In this document: positions 28,276 through 35,431 of the stretch, piece by piece
How positions within the stretch are numbered: position 1 is the stretch's first letter
Layout of the letters: the number at the start of each line of letters is the position of its first letter
Source: Candidatus Zambryskibacteria bacterium RIFOXYC1_FULL_39_10
GTDB lineage: Bacteria > Patescibacteriota > Minisyncoccia > Phycocordibacterales > WO2-35-19
Length of the DNA: 38,074 bases
Direction of reading: 5' to 3'
NCBI GenBank assembly: GCA_001824275.1
Contig: MHWW01000005.1
Coordinates: 31,174 to 69,247, forward strand
The notes under the pieces: generated by a model
Database searches by the model: none
What the model saw: only the letters and a program-made list of their open reading frames with translations
What the model was told of the DNA's origin: nothing
Program-made: the position numbers and the translations under genes

Positions 28276-28661
28276 TCTTCAATTTTACCTTTTGCGACAT
28301 GTCCTTTTTCTTCAGTAATCTTCTTCAAATAAAAGGACACTGAACCACCATTTATAATTTCTTTTTTACCCATTATCACATCCTGTCTCTTTTTAAATTC
28401 GCTCACCGCCTTCTGTTCTGCTTTTTTAATATAATCCTTAAACATCTCACTACCATGAACAAAAATAATGTAGCGAATACTTTGAATCAACTGCAAACTT
28501 CTAAATCTAATTTTTGACACAATGAGTTCAAGCCTATCGTCTGCTTTTCCAATAAACCTAAGTAAAATATTTTTGCTACCATATTTTAATTCTAAGGTTT
28601 TAGTGAGTATAAGTATGAGGGCAACAGCAAGTGAAGAACCAAATACTACAATTGTGGTCAT
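28251..28661 (-). CDS. Small single-pass membrane protein downstream of tsf (136 aa)
   Basis: An N-terminal transmembrane segment (about 3-22, TIVVFGSSLAVALILIL) is followed by a basic, helical cytoplasmic region of about 110 residues (KKAEQKAVSEFKKRQDVIMG). It starts 4 nt after the tsf stop, so it is probably the last gene of the rpsB-tsf operon. Function is unknown. The C-terminal end is encoded by a palindromic element, so the native C-terminus may have been replaced. Confidence 0.75.
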   Translation of the reverse strand: MTTIVVFGSSLAVALILILTKTLELKYGSKNILLRFIGKADDRLELIVSKIRFRSLQLIQSIRYIIFVHGSEMFKDYIKKAEQKAVSEFKKRQDVIMGKKEIINGGSVSFYLKKITEEKGHVAKGKIEDPPATASL

Positions 28662-28665
28662 ATAT

Positions 28666-29250
28666 TTATTTAATAGAGAACCTTACAAAACGACCTATTT
28701 CTGTCCTTTCGCCAAATTTTTGGGTAGCCTGTTCTACAAGTGAACTAATTTTAACCTCTGGATTTTTAATAAATGCTTGTTCGAGCAAAACTTTTTCACC
28801 AAAGTACGCTGCAAGTTTGCCCTCTAATATTTTATCACGCATCTCCTTTGGTTTGTCGCCCAAATCTTTTTCAAACAACTCCTTGGCGCTCACCTTATCT
28901 TCTTCTTTGATGTCATCCATTTTAAGATATTCTGGAGCTAAGGCGGTAATATGCATAGCGATATCTCTCGCAACAGCCTTAAATTCGTCATTTTTAGCGA
29001 CGAAATCAGTCTCACAGAGGAGTTCAAGCATAGTTCCGACAGAATCATTGCCATGAATATAAGAGACCACTACGCCTGAGCCTAATGTTCGGGCAGACTT
29101 TTTGTCAGCCGATTGTTTGCTGATTTTTCTTAAAATTATTTTGGCTTTCTCAATGTCGCCACCCGCCTCTTCTAAAGCTTTTTTACACTGCATGACTGAG
29201 ACACCAGTAGCATCTCTAAGATCCTTGATTTGTTGTGTTGTTATTTCCAT
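28666..29250 (-). CDS. tsf: Elongation factor Ts (short form)
   Basis: This guanine-nucleotide exchange factor for EF-Tu is 194 residues, shorter than the usual 280 or so. The N-terminal UBA-like part is typical (LRDATGVSVMQCKKALEEAGGDIEKA), followed by the core signature GSGVVVSYIHGNDSVGTMLEL and CETDFVAKNDEF. The second half of the core is reduced, as in many reduced bacteria. It follows rpsB with a 115-bp AT-rich gap. A TATAA-type box lies just before the ATG with no SD. Confidence 0.94.
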   Translation of the reverse strand: MEITTQQIKDLRDATGVSVMQCKKALEEAGGDIEKAKIILRKISKQSADKKSARTLGSGVVVSYIHGNDSVGTMLELLCETDFVAKNDEFKAVARDIAMHITALAPEYLKMDDIKEEDKVSAKELFEKDLGDKPKEMRDKILEGKLAAYFGEKVLLEQAFIKNPEVKISSLVEQATQKFGERTEIGRFVRFSIK

Positions 29251-29283
29251 ATAATTTATAATAACAAAATTCTAAATTCTAAG

Positions 29284-29385
29284 CATCAAATCCGAAACAA
29301 ATTCAAAATTTTTAAGTTTCAAAATTTTAAACATTTGAATTTAGATATTGTTTAGAATTTCGAATTTAGGATTTCGGATTTGATG
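29284..29385 (-). repeat. Inverted repeat between rpsB and tsf
   Basis: CATCAAATCCGAAA (29284-29297) and TTTCGGATTTGATG (29372-29385) are perfectly complementary over 14 nt. One arm lies in the last codons of rpsB. The gap holds degenerate repeats of AAATTCGAAAT type. It could attenuate tsf or stabilise the rpsB mRNA (inference). Confidence 0.65.
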
Positions 29386-30067
29386 TATTGTACGCTTCTG
29401 CAATTTTTTCAGCAAAAAATCTGATACTTGCGATACCAGAATCATTGGCAGGAATAGGATAATCTACTTCAGTAAGATTGTTATCAGAACCACACAAAGC
29501 AATGACAGGAATATTCAAGCTCTGGGCTTCTTTAAGAGCTGTTATTTCGTATCTTGGGTCAACAATGAATAGTGCTTTTGGCAAATTTGCCATATCTTTT
29601 ATGCCCCAAAACATTTTCTGCAATTTTTCTATTTTTCTATCGATAAGGACTCTTTCTTTTTTGGTATATTTAACTAATTCACCTTTTTCTTTTTGAGACA
29701 AAAGATCAATCATCATATCTACTCTCTTTCGGATTTCAGGGAAATTAGTTAGCGCTCCACCAATCCAACGACTGGCGACATACGGCATACCAACCTTTTC
29801 AGCCACCTCTTTAACAATATTTTGAGCCTCATTTTTGCCCCCGATGAAAAGTATGGTTGCTTTGGTAGCGGCAAGTGAAGCTACAAATTCTAAGGCTTTT
29901 TCCAATTTGTCATGAGTTTTTTCCAAATCAAAAATATCAACCCTATTTTTTGAACCAAAAATATAAGGGCTGTTGCTAGGGTGTCTCCTCGATTTACTAA
30001 AACCAAAATGCGCTCCGGCATTAAAGAGTTCGTCTAGATTTTTATCAGTTTTTGTTGCTTCTGTCAT
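29366..30067 (-). CDS. rpsB: Small ribosomal subunit protein uS2
   Basis: A 233-residue uS2 homologue. FNAGAHFGFSKSRRHPS at the start, VASRWIGGALTNFPEIRKR, PKALFIVDP and IPVIALCGSDNNLTEVDYPIPAND are the family signatures. It is the first gene of the rpsB-tsf operon. No SD is present. The ATG lies at the end of a long complementary segment that can hide it in a hairpin, described in the leader entry. The C-terminal tail codons form one arm of the inverted repeat before tsf. Confidence 0.96.
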   Translation of the reverse strand: MTEATKTDKNLDELFNAGAHFGFSKSRRHPSNSPYIFGSKNRVDIFDLEKTHDKLEKALEFVASLAATKATILFIGGKNEAQNIVKEVAEKVGMPYVASRWIGGALTNFPEIRKRVDMMIDLLSQKEKGELVKYTKKERVLIDRKIEKLQKMFWGIKDMANLPKALFIVDPRYEITALKEAQSLNIPVIALCGSDNNLTEVDYPIPANDSGIASIRFFAEKIAEAYNTSNPKS

Positions 30068-30145
30068 CCCGTTAGAAGTAGATACTTCTTAAATTAATTA
30101 TTAACTTGTATATCCCGTGCTTGTGTCTGAAACTTCTAACGGGAT
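30066..30145 (-). promoter_or_regulatory. rpsB leader with two mutually exclusive folds
   Basis: On the minus-strand RNA, ATCCCGTTAGAAGT (30145-30132) pairs perfectly with ACTTCTAACGGGAT (30079-30066), whose last two bases are the AU of the start codon. Alternatively, ATCCCGT pairs with an internal ACGGGAT (30118-30112) while ACTTCT pairs with an adjacent AGAAGT in a hairpin with loop ATCT, freeing the ATG. Autoregulation by uS2 or another ligand is inference. Confidence 0.7.
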
Positions 30146-30158
30146 CATACGGTTATCA

Positions 30159-30186
30159 ATGTTATCAAATTTTAAAATTTATGCAA
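30159..30186 (-). promoter_or_regulatory. Promoter of the rpsB operon
   Basis: TTGCAT (30181-30186), 16 bp, TAACAT (30159-30164) on the minus strand; the leader is about 85 nt. Confidence 0.5.
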
Positions 30187-30198
30187 ATTTTGGTTTAA

Positions 30199-30741
30199 TT
30201 ATGGGCATTTTGCAAATGTACTCATACCCCCTACTTGAAATCCAGGATTTATAAAATCCGTATTCACATTTTTTGAAATACCTGAGCTATCTACGCACCA
30301 TCCTTTATTGCCAGAGGTCGGATTATATAGTGGCGCCGCAAATGCCCAACTATCATGAGTAGAATTGCCAACTCCACAATAAATTCTCCAAAGACCAGTA
30401 CCTGTAGATTCGTTATGAACGGCTAATTCAAGACTTGTTATTGATTCATTAATGTTAGCATCTAGAAGTGTTCCAACTCCAGAAGGAGAGACTCTGCATT
30501 CTCCTATATCGTCGTTCGCCCAACCCGCTGGATTTGTGCCGTAATAAGACCCATATTTAATGTAAAATAATTCCGCCTGGTTTCTCATCTGTTGCATGGT
30601 GGATTTTATTTTCGCATCTTTGGCTTTAGAACGGGCATTGTTCAAAGAGGTAATTATGATGCTCGATAATACGCCGATAATTGCGATTACTATCAGAAGT
30701 TCTATGAGAGTAAAACCTTTATGGGTCAAAATCTTGTGCAC
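30199..30741 (-). CDS. Type IV pilin-like protein
   Basis: A 180-residue prepilin. The short basic leader ends HKG, followed by FTLIELLIVIAIIGVLSSIIITSLNNARSKAKD, the class III signal (cleavage after Gly, Phe at +1, Glu at +5). The globular part contains Cys residues (GECRVSP, IYCGVG, KGWCVD, FAKCP) that could form disulphides. Type IV pili in candidate phyla are linked to attachment and DNA uptake. No assembly genes are in the window. It lies between prfA and rpsB on the same strand. Confidence 0.9.
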   Translation of the reverse strand: MHKILTHKGFTLIELLIVIAIIGVLSSIIITSLNNARSKAKDAKIKSTMQQMRNQAELFYIKYGSYYGTNPAGWANDDIGECRVSPSGVGTLLDANINESITSLELAVHNESTGTGLWRIYCGVGNSTHDSWAFAAPLYNPTSGNKGWCVDSSGISKNVNTDFINPGFQVGGMSTFAKCP

Positions 30742-30769
30742 AATAGAATAATTATAACTCTAAAAATAA

Positions 30770-31732
30770 TTATTTAAAAACGTCAATAATAGCGGCCATC
30801 TGGCCTTTCATTATATTTTCAATACCGTGCCAAGACTTGTTGATACGGTGGTCGGTAATACGGTCTTGAGGGAAATTATAGGTGCGAATCTTTTCACTCC
30901 GATCACCTGTACCGACCTGGCTTTTGCGCTCACTAGCGTATTTTTTGGCATCTTCAACTTCTTTAAGTTCATTAAGTCTGGCTTCTAAAACTAACATCGC
31001 CTTTTCTCGGTTGGCTTGCTGACTTCTTTCAGCACGACAACTAACGACTATACCGGTTGGCTTGTGAGTAAGGCGGACGGCAGTTTCAACTTTGTTGACA
31101 TTTTGACCCCCTTTTCCACCAGCACAAGAAAATGCAACCTCCAAATCATTTGGATTCATCTCTACTCTACTTTTTTTCCTGATTGGCAAAATTGCTACTG
31201 AGACAGTCGAAGTGTGTACCCGACCCATCTTTTCGGTAGCAGGCACTCTCTGCACTCGGTGAATACCGGTTTCAGAACGCATCTCTTTATAAACATCTTT
31301 GCCTCTGATTTCAAAAGAAGCCTCTTTGTAGCCACCAAGTGGCGACTCAGCTTCATCCATTATTGAAACTGTCCAGTTCCTAGTATCTGCATATTTGCGA
31401 TACATTGTGCCGAGCTCTTCAGCAAAAAGTGCCGCTTCTTCACCACCGACGCCAGCTCTGACCTCCAAAACTATTTCGTTTGGAAATTCCTCTTCTTCTT
31501 TCTCTTTTCGGATTTCTTCTTCCAAAATTTCATCCATCTGTTTTAGGGCGACTTCTTTTTGAATCTCAATATTTTTCAGATCTGCTTCGGCCATATCTCG
31601 TAAGTCTGCCGATGAGGCAGGTTCATTTTCTTTTATCAATAGCAAAATATCAGCCTCTTCCTTAAGAAGCCTTTCAAAATTTTCCGCCAAATATTGAGTC
31701 TTTGGGTTTGATTTGTATTTTTCTAGGTCCAT
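30770..31732 (-). CDS. prfA: Peptide chain release factor 1
   Basis: A class I release factor (320 aa) reading UAA and UAG. The GGQ loop is clear in [20 protein letters not shown]. The RF1-type codon-recognition tripeptide PAT occurs in [16 protein letters not shown], rather than the SPF of RF2. It is shorter than the usual 360 residues because the N-terminal domain is reduced. It lies downstream of rpmE, the usual bacterial neighbour pair. A palindromic repeat fills the gap between them. Confidence 0.95.
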   Translation of the reverse strand: MDLEKYKSNPKTQYLAENFERLLKEEADILLLIKENEPASSADLRDMAEADLKNIEIQKEVALKQMDEILEEEIRKEKEEEEFPNEIVLEVRAGVGGEEAALFAEELGTMYRKYADTRNWTVSIMDEAESPLGGYKEASFEIRGKDVYKEMRSETGIHRVQRVPATEKMGRVHTSTVSVAILPIRKKSRVEMNPNDLEVAFSCAGGKGGQNVNKVETAVRLTHKPTGIVVSCRAERSQQANREKAMLVLEARLNELKEVEDAKKYASERKSQVGTGDRSEKIRTYNFPQDRITDHRINKSWHGIENIMKGQMAAIIDVFK

Positions 31733-31744
31733 AATATTGTTCTA

Positions 31745-31838
31745 ACTCCTAATCTCCCCCTTAATGTAAGGGGGATTAAGGGGGTTATTTCTTTGCCATA
31801 ACTCACCCCTAACCCCTCTCTTACAACAAGAGAGGGGA
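31745..31838. repeat. Palindromic repeat copies between rpmE and prfA
   Basis: Hairpin CCCCCTTA/TAAGGGGG (about 31756-31774) is followed by AACTCACCCC and hairpin CCCCTCTC/GAGAGGGG (31813-31837). The second part is a variant half of the CCTCACCCC element family seen at 12410-12533 and 34541-35431. Confidence 0.7.
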
Positions 31839-31851
31839 AAAAGAAAAAGAG

Positions 31852-32079
31852 TTATTTCTTAGTTTTAGAAACTTTGGTAGCTGCAGCTTTGCGAGCTTTA
31901 AACCTTTCCACTCTTCCAGCGGCGTCAATAACCTTTTCGTTGCCAGTGAAGAATGGGTGGCAAGCACTACAAATTTCCACTTTTATTTCTTTTTGAGTAG
32001 AACCTACAGTAAATTTATTACCGCAAGAGCAGGTAACTTTGGCATCAGTATAATATTGTGGATGTATTTCTGTTTTCAT
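31852..32079 (-). CDS. rpmE: Large ribosomal subunit protein bL31
   Basis: A 75-residue bL31: starts [20 protein letters not shown] and contains SACHPFFTG, the zinc-binding form (CxC, then CxxC-type spacing CSACHPF). The C-terminal tail is lysine-rich. TATAAT lies about 15 nt before the ATG. It is followed by the repeat region and prfA on the same strand. Confidence 0.95.
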   Translation of the reverse strand: MKTEIHPQYYTDAKVTCSCGNKFTVGSTQKEIKVEICSACHPFFTGNEKVIDAAGRVERFKARKAAATKVSKTKK

Positions 32080-32135
32080 TTGATTTTAAATTCGATTATA
32101 AATATAACAGATGCCTGATTTTTATGCAAGGAAAA

Positions 32136-32338
32136 AGGCCCCCACTGTTACTCGTTACGAGCTCCTATACATATATGATATGTGTTGGAAATTGGGGGGC
32201 CTAGTCGCGAATTTTTGAAAAAGAGTCTCGCCTCTCTTCAGATCCTGGGACCCGGAGTAAGGTCTCCAGCTAAGGAAAACTTCAAGTATACCTCCATATT
32301 GTTGCGGTCGAGTTAACAGTGATTGTCGTCTCGACTCT
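32136..32338 (-). ncRNA. Probable independent short transcript (ncRNA or micro-gene)
   Basis: The 314-bp gap between the transglycosylase gene and rpmE holds a promoter (32345-32372), about 200 nt of GC-richer sequence, and a terminator (AGGCCCCC/GGGGGCCT arms at 32136-32143 and 32195-32202, then TTTTTCC). Near the 5' end GTCGAG can pair with CTCGAC, overlapping TTAACAG/CTGTTAA, so two alternative hairpins are possible. Inside, GGAGG lies 5 nt before a TTG-start frame of 15 codons (32238-32285) that reads KFSLAGDLTPGPRI after the start. It may be a small RNA or a very short SD-led gene. Confidence 0.5.
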
Positions 32339-32344
32339 GTTAAT

Positions 32345-32372
32345 ATCCTACACCTACCCAATTCTCTGTCAA
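32345..32372 (-). promoter_or_regulatory. Promoter of the short transcript before rpmE
   Basis: Perfect TTGACA (32367-32372), 16 bp, TAGGAT (32345-32350) on the minus strand. Confidence 0.6.
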
Positions 32373-32393
32373 GCAAATATATATGTGGATAAG

Positions 32394-33791
32394 TTAAAAC
32401 CCCTCTAATGGATCAATCATAGTAAGCTGGATATTTTCAGCCTTTGCTAAAACTTGATTACCATAAAATGTATTTGCTGGCCCCCCACCGACTCCACACG
32501 AACGGCCAGAATAATATTTGCAGGCAGCATTGCGCTCAGCGGTATATGTGCCGCTCGACGCGCCGAGGTCAGACATATAAACAGCCGTAGCGAGAATCGC
32601 ATGTTCAGGGTTCCAAGGGTTAACACTGTCCGCGTCTAATCCCAGGCTACTACCAAGTTTATTTTTAAATAATTCCCATGTTGAAGGAATAAATTGTGAA
32701 GGTCCCATTGCCCCTCCATAGCCTCTTGATGCACTCCAAATCGTGCCTGGCGGGCAAGAAACAGGGGTCATTCTCCAGTCTTTGCCAAGTCTTTTGGTTA
32801 TATCCTCAAATGGCACAGTGTCTCTCGGTGCTTTCATTACCCTCTCAAAAATAGTTCCGGTATTTTTGCCAGCTCCATCACCATTTTCCAAATTATTTAC
32901 TAAACATGATCCTTGATTTTTACCAAGATCTGACTCTTGAGTCAAAATTGCCAAAATAAGTGCGGGCCTAACACCAGTTTTTTGCGAGGCTAAGGTGGCA
33001 TACTTCAGAGCATCACCAAAAGGGATACCCTCAGTATCGCGAAGTGAAAATAGGGCGGCTCTGATTTGAGCGGCCTTTTTCTGCTTTTCGGCGATCACTT
33101 GTTGGTAAGTTTTTTCCTGTGTCTTATTTATAGAAATTAATCTCTGCTTTTCTTTTTCATCTATTTCAACTTTTTTCTTGTCAGCCTCAATTTTGGCTTT
33201 AGTATCTGCTTCGGCGATTCTTTTGTCATCGAGAACCTTCCTCTCCTCATCAGTTTTCGCCTGCAAATACCTTATTTCATCAAACTGTTTTTCTAGTGAC
33301 TCCTTTATTGAACTAAATGAATCAATGTCCTCAAAAAATTCTGAGAAATTTTTATTTGAGAGCATCACTTCAACTAGCGAATATGTATCCAACTCATCGG
33401 TTGAACGCAGTATTGCCGCCAGCGACTCTTTGCCTCTACCCATCTTGTCTTCTAATTCCTGGATAGTTTTAGTTTTCAAACCAATATCGCGAGTCAATTG
33501 TTCAATCTGAATTTGCCTCTTCTTTATAAAAGCTTTTGCTTCATTAATTTTCGCCTGCAATATTTGAGAATCTCTTTCAAGTGAGGCGGTGCCCTGCTTA
33601 GTTTGGCCAAGTATAGATTCCCATTGCGCAATCTCTTTTTCTGTTGCTACTAGTTCTTCTCGCCATTTTGACTCCTGAGCGGCTATTTCACTTTCGGTTA
33701 AGGCGATAACTGGAGTAGTAAGTAGCAAGTAGCTAGTAGCTAGGGAAAAAAATAGAATAATAAAAAAAATTCTGTATTTTGAAAATTTCAT
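32394..33791 (-). CDS. Secreted coiled-coil protein with MltB-like lytic transglycosylase domain
   Basis: The start MKFSKYRIFF opens a signal peptide or anchor (about 1-26). A long coiled coil follows (about 27-240), as in EnvC/PcsB-type proteins. From about 255 to 430 lies a transglycosylase-like domain: ALILAILTQESDLG with the likely catalytic Glu, GGAMGPSQFIPSTWELF, and NPWNPEHAILATAVYMSDLG. Total about 465 residues. It probably cleaves peptidoglycan outside the membrane during growth or division. The ATG at 33791 is chosen because of the signal peptide; an in-frame ATG six codons upstream lies in the leader element shared with rnc. Confidence 0.88.
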   Translation of the reverse strand: MKFSKYRIFFIILFFSLATSYLLLTTPVIALTESEIAAQESKWREELVATEKEIAQWESILGQTKQGTASLERDSQILQAKINEAKAFIKKRQIQIEQLTRDIGLKTKTIQELEDKMGRGKESLAAILRSTDELDTYSLVEVMLSNKNFSEFFEDIDSFSSIKESLEKQFDEIRYLQAKTDEERKVLDDKRIAEADTKAKIEADKKKVEIDEKEKQRLISINKTQEKTYQQVIAEKQKKAAQIRAALFSLRDTEGIPFGDALKYATLASQKTGVRPALILAILTQESDLGKNQGSCLVNNLENGDGAGKNTGTIFERVMKAPRDTVPFEDITKRLGKDWRMTPVSCPPGTIWSASRGYGGAMGPSQFIPSTWELFKNKLGSSLGLDADSVNPWNPEHAILATAVYMSDLGASSGTYTAERNAACKYYSGRSCGVGGGPANTFYGNQVLAKAENIQLTMIDPLEGF

Positions 33792-33840
33792 ATGATTAAG
33801 CGAAATCATGTCGAACGATACGTCGATTAGAGTTCGACCT
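33789..33840 (-). promoter_or_regulatory. Conserved structured leader element (copy at transglycosylase gene)
   Basis: On the minus-strand RNA GTCGAAC pairs with GTTCGAC around a loop ending CGACGTATC, followed by an ATGATT/AATCAT hairpin at the start codon. It matches the rnc copy at 41 of 52 positions with compensatory changes. Confidence 0.65.
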
Positions 33841-33870
33841 TAATTATATCAGAAACCTAGATGCTTGCTA

Positions 33871-34524
33871 CTAACTACTTGCTACTTCTTCAGCGCCTTC
33901 CTCCTCCTTCTTACCCTTCTTTTCAACTTCTATTTGAGATAGGTCTGCCGATACTTCTACTTCTTCAACCTTCTCTGCCTTTGGAGTTGCTACAGTCACC
34001 ACCACCTCTTCTGGATTTTCAACAAGAGTCACACCTTTTGGTAAAATAAGATCCTTGGCCAAAATCTGACCTTCTAATTCGGTAATAGAGGAAATATCAA
34101 CATCAATTTGGTGAGGTAGATTTGCCGGCTCAGCTTCGATTTTAATTTCATGCATAATTTTCATAAGCACTCCAGCGAGATCTTTAACTGCGGGAGAAAC
34201 ACCGATAAATTCAATCGGAACATCAATTTCAACTTTGTGACCTTTTTCAAAAATATAAAAATCAGCGTGTCTTGGCTCGCCAGTTATAAGATCATAATCA
34301 ACATCATGAATCAAAACATCCAAATCTCCGCCCGGAATACTGAGTTTGATAACCGTAGATTCACCAGCATTTTTCCAAGCCTTTATAAAATCACTTTTTT
34401 TAATTTGGATTGGTAGAGCCTCTTTTTTATGCCCATAGCAAACAGCCGGCATCAATCCTTCATTCCTAAGGCTTTTTAATTTACCAAGTCTCTCTCTTTT
34501 TTCCGCTTTTATTTCTATTGTCAT
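33871..34524 (-). CDS. rplY: Large ribosomal subunit protein bL25 (CTC form)
   Basis: A 217-residue bL25/CTC protein that binds 5S rRNA. The N-terminal bL25 domain starts EIKAEKRERLGKLKSLRNEGLMPAV and contains PRHADFYIFEKGHKVEIDVPIEFIG. The C-terminal TL5-like domain has IDVDISSITELEGQILAKDL and ends in an acidic/lysine-rich tail. No SD is seen. It is upstream of the transglycosylase gene on the same strand. Confidence 0.95.
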   Translation of the reverse strand: MTIEIKAEKRERLGKLKSLRNEGLMPAVCYGHKKEALPIQIKKSDFIKAWKNAGESTVIKLSIPGGDLDVLIHDVDYDLITGEPRHADFYIFEKGHKVEIDVPIEFIGVSPAVKDLAGVLMKIMHEIKIEAEPANLPHQIDVDISSITELEGQILAKDLILPKGVTLVENPEEVVVTVATPKAEKVEEVEVSADLSQIEVEKKGKKEEEGAEEVASS

Positions 34525-34540
34525 GAAAACAAGGATAACA

Positions 34541-34638
34541 CAACCTCACCCCGCTATGCAACCTCACCCCATGCAGCTTTATAACCTCACCCCGTTCGCC
34601 TTACGGCGAACGACCCTCTCCTAGATGCAGGAGAGGGT
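34541..34638. repeat. Palindromic repeat with tandem ACCTCACCCC ends
   Basis: ACCTCACCCC occurs three times (34543-34552, 34561-34570, 34583-34592). It is followed by hairpin GTTCGCC/GGCGAAC (34594-34611 region) and hairpin CCCTCTCC/GGAGAGGG (34614-34637). This is a half-element of the family that also flanks the other side of the DUF559 gene. Confidence 0.8.
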
Positions 34639-34649
34639 AAAAATGCGAA

Positions 34650-34672
34650 AGGCCGACCTATTTGGTCGGCCT
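34650..34672 (-). terminator. Terminator overlapping the stop of the 67-aa gene
   Basis: AGGCCGACC/GGTCGGCCT arms. The stop codon TAG lies at the loop edge, and TTTCGCATTTTT follows on the minus strand. Confidence 0.8.
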
Positions 34673-34861
34673 GTATCGGTTGAGCGCCCGCAAAGCTTCA
34701 GCAGCTTCTTGGAGCGGCTTTCTGACAAACTCGGCTAGTTCACCGGTCGTATCTTCCAACGCGAGCTTTACTGCAAACGAGTAAGATCCCATCCTTATTG
34801 CCGCTCTTATGGTTTCTCGTTGACTTTCGAAGGATCCACATTCTATTTGTGGCTGATCCAT
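34658..34861 (-). CDS. Small accessory protein (67 aa)
   Basis: The family is not recognised. It starts MDQPQIECGSFESQRE and is mainly helical (RETIRAAIRMGSYSFAVKLAL; VRKPLQEAAEALRALNRY). AGAGGTG lies 5 nt before the ATG, and the promoter TTGTGA-17 bp-TATAAA is at 34880-34908, inside the end of the DUF559 gene. The stop codon lies in the terminator hairpin, as in two other accessory genes here. G+C is higher than in rplY. Confidence 0.65.
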   Translation of the reverse strand: MDQPQIECGSFESQRETIRAAIRMGSYSFAVKLALEDTTGELAEFVRKPLQEAAEALRALNRYRPTK

Positions 34862-34879
34862 AGTTCACCTCTGTTACTG

Positions 34880-34908
34880 TTTATACAACATTACAAAAAA
34901 ATTCACAA
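34880..34908 (-). promoter_or_regulatory. Promoter of the 67-aa gene
   Basis: TTGTGA (34903-34908), 17 bp, TATAAA (34880-34885) on the minus strand. Confidence 0.5.
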
Positions 34909-35243
34909 ATTTTCTCTAAAACTTTCTCAGTATTGTTTTCCACTTCCTCATTTTTAAATCTCAAAACTTTGTAACCGAGTTCTTTAAAAAATTTATCTCT
35001 CACTATGTCATTTTTACGAAATTCTGATTGATTGTGTATTTCCCCATCAAGTTCAACTATTAATTTGCATTTTTGGCAATAAAAATCGGCAATGTAACCA
35101 CCGATGCTATGCTGCCTTTTAAATTTTGCTCCTAACTTATTATTTCTTAATTCAAACCAAAGTATTTCTTCCGCTTTTGTTTGATTTTTTCTTAATTCCT
35201 TTCTTCTATCACTTAGTGTTCTGTTGTTGTGTGTCCATTTCAT
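34881..35243 (-). CDS. DUF559 endonuclease-like protein
   Basis: This 120-residue protein has the DUF559 pattern of the Vsr/PD-(D/E)XK-like nuclease group: RKNQTKAEEILWFELRNN, GAKFKRQHSIGGYIADFYC, then LIVELDGEIHNQ, in which the DxxC and ExDG stretches carry the probable active-site acids. Substrate is unknown. The gene is flanked on both sides by copies of the CCTCACCCC palindromic element. The end of one copy (GTGAGGTTATG) supplies an SD-like GAGG and the start codon itself. Confidence 0.88.
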   Translation of the reverse strand: MKWTHNNRTLSDRRKELRKNQTKAEEILWFELRNNKLGAKFKRQHSIGGYIADFYCQKCKLIVELDGEIHNQSEFRKNDIVRDKFFKELGYKVLRFKNEEVENNTEKVLEKICEFFCNVV

Positions 35244-35431
35244 AACCTCACGTTATTTTATAAACCTCATCCCACTTACCTTCGGTATGTTGCCCTTCCC
35301 CTAGATGCAGGGGAAGGGAGAAATTAAAAATTAAATGTTTTTCAGAAATTTATGTGTGTCATAACGCCCCTCTCCTGCCTCTAGGAGAGGGGCAAGTCCC
35401 GAAGGGACTGGGGTGAGGTTATGAGGTTATA
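35242..35431. repeat. Composite palindromic element between the DUF559 gene and fba
   Basis: Ends ATAACCTCAC (35242-35251) and AAACCTCATCCC (35262 on) are matched by GGGGTGAGGTTATGAGGTTAT (about 35410-35430) in inverted orientation. Internal hairpins are CCCTTCCCC/GGGGAAGGG (35293-35318), CCCCTCTCCT/AGGAGAGGGG (35367-35392) and AGTCCC/GGGACT (35394-35408). The fba stop codon TAA lies in its right end. Confidence 0.85.

Noticed and set aside
32155-32376. 73-codon minus-strand frame
   Set aside because: It starts upstream of the predicted transcript start, has no SD, and runs into the terminator; only the short SD-led frame inside is worth keeping.
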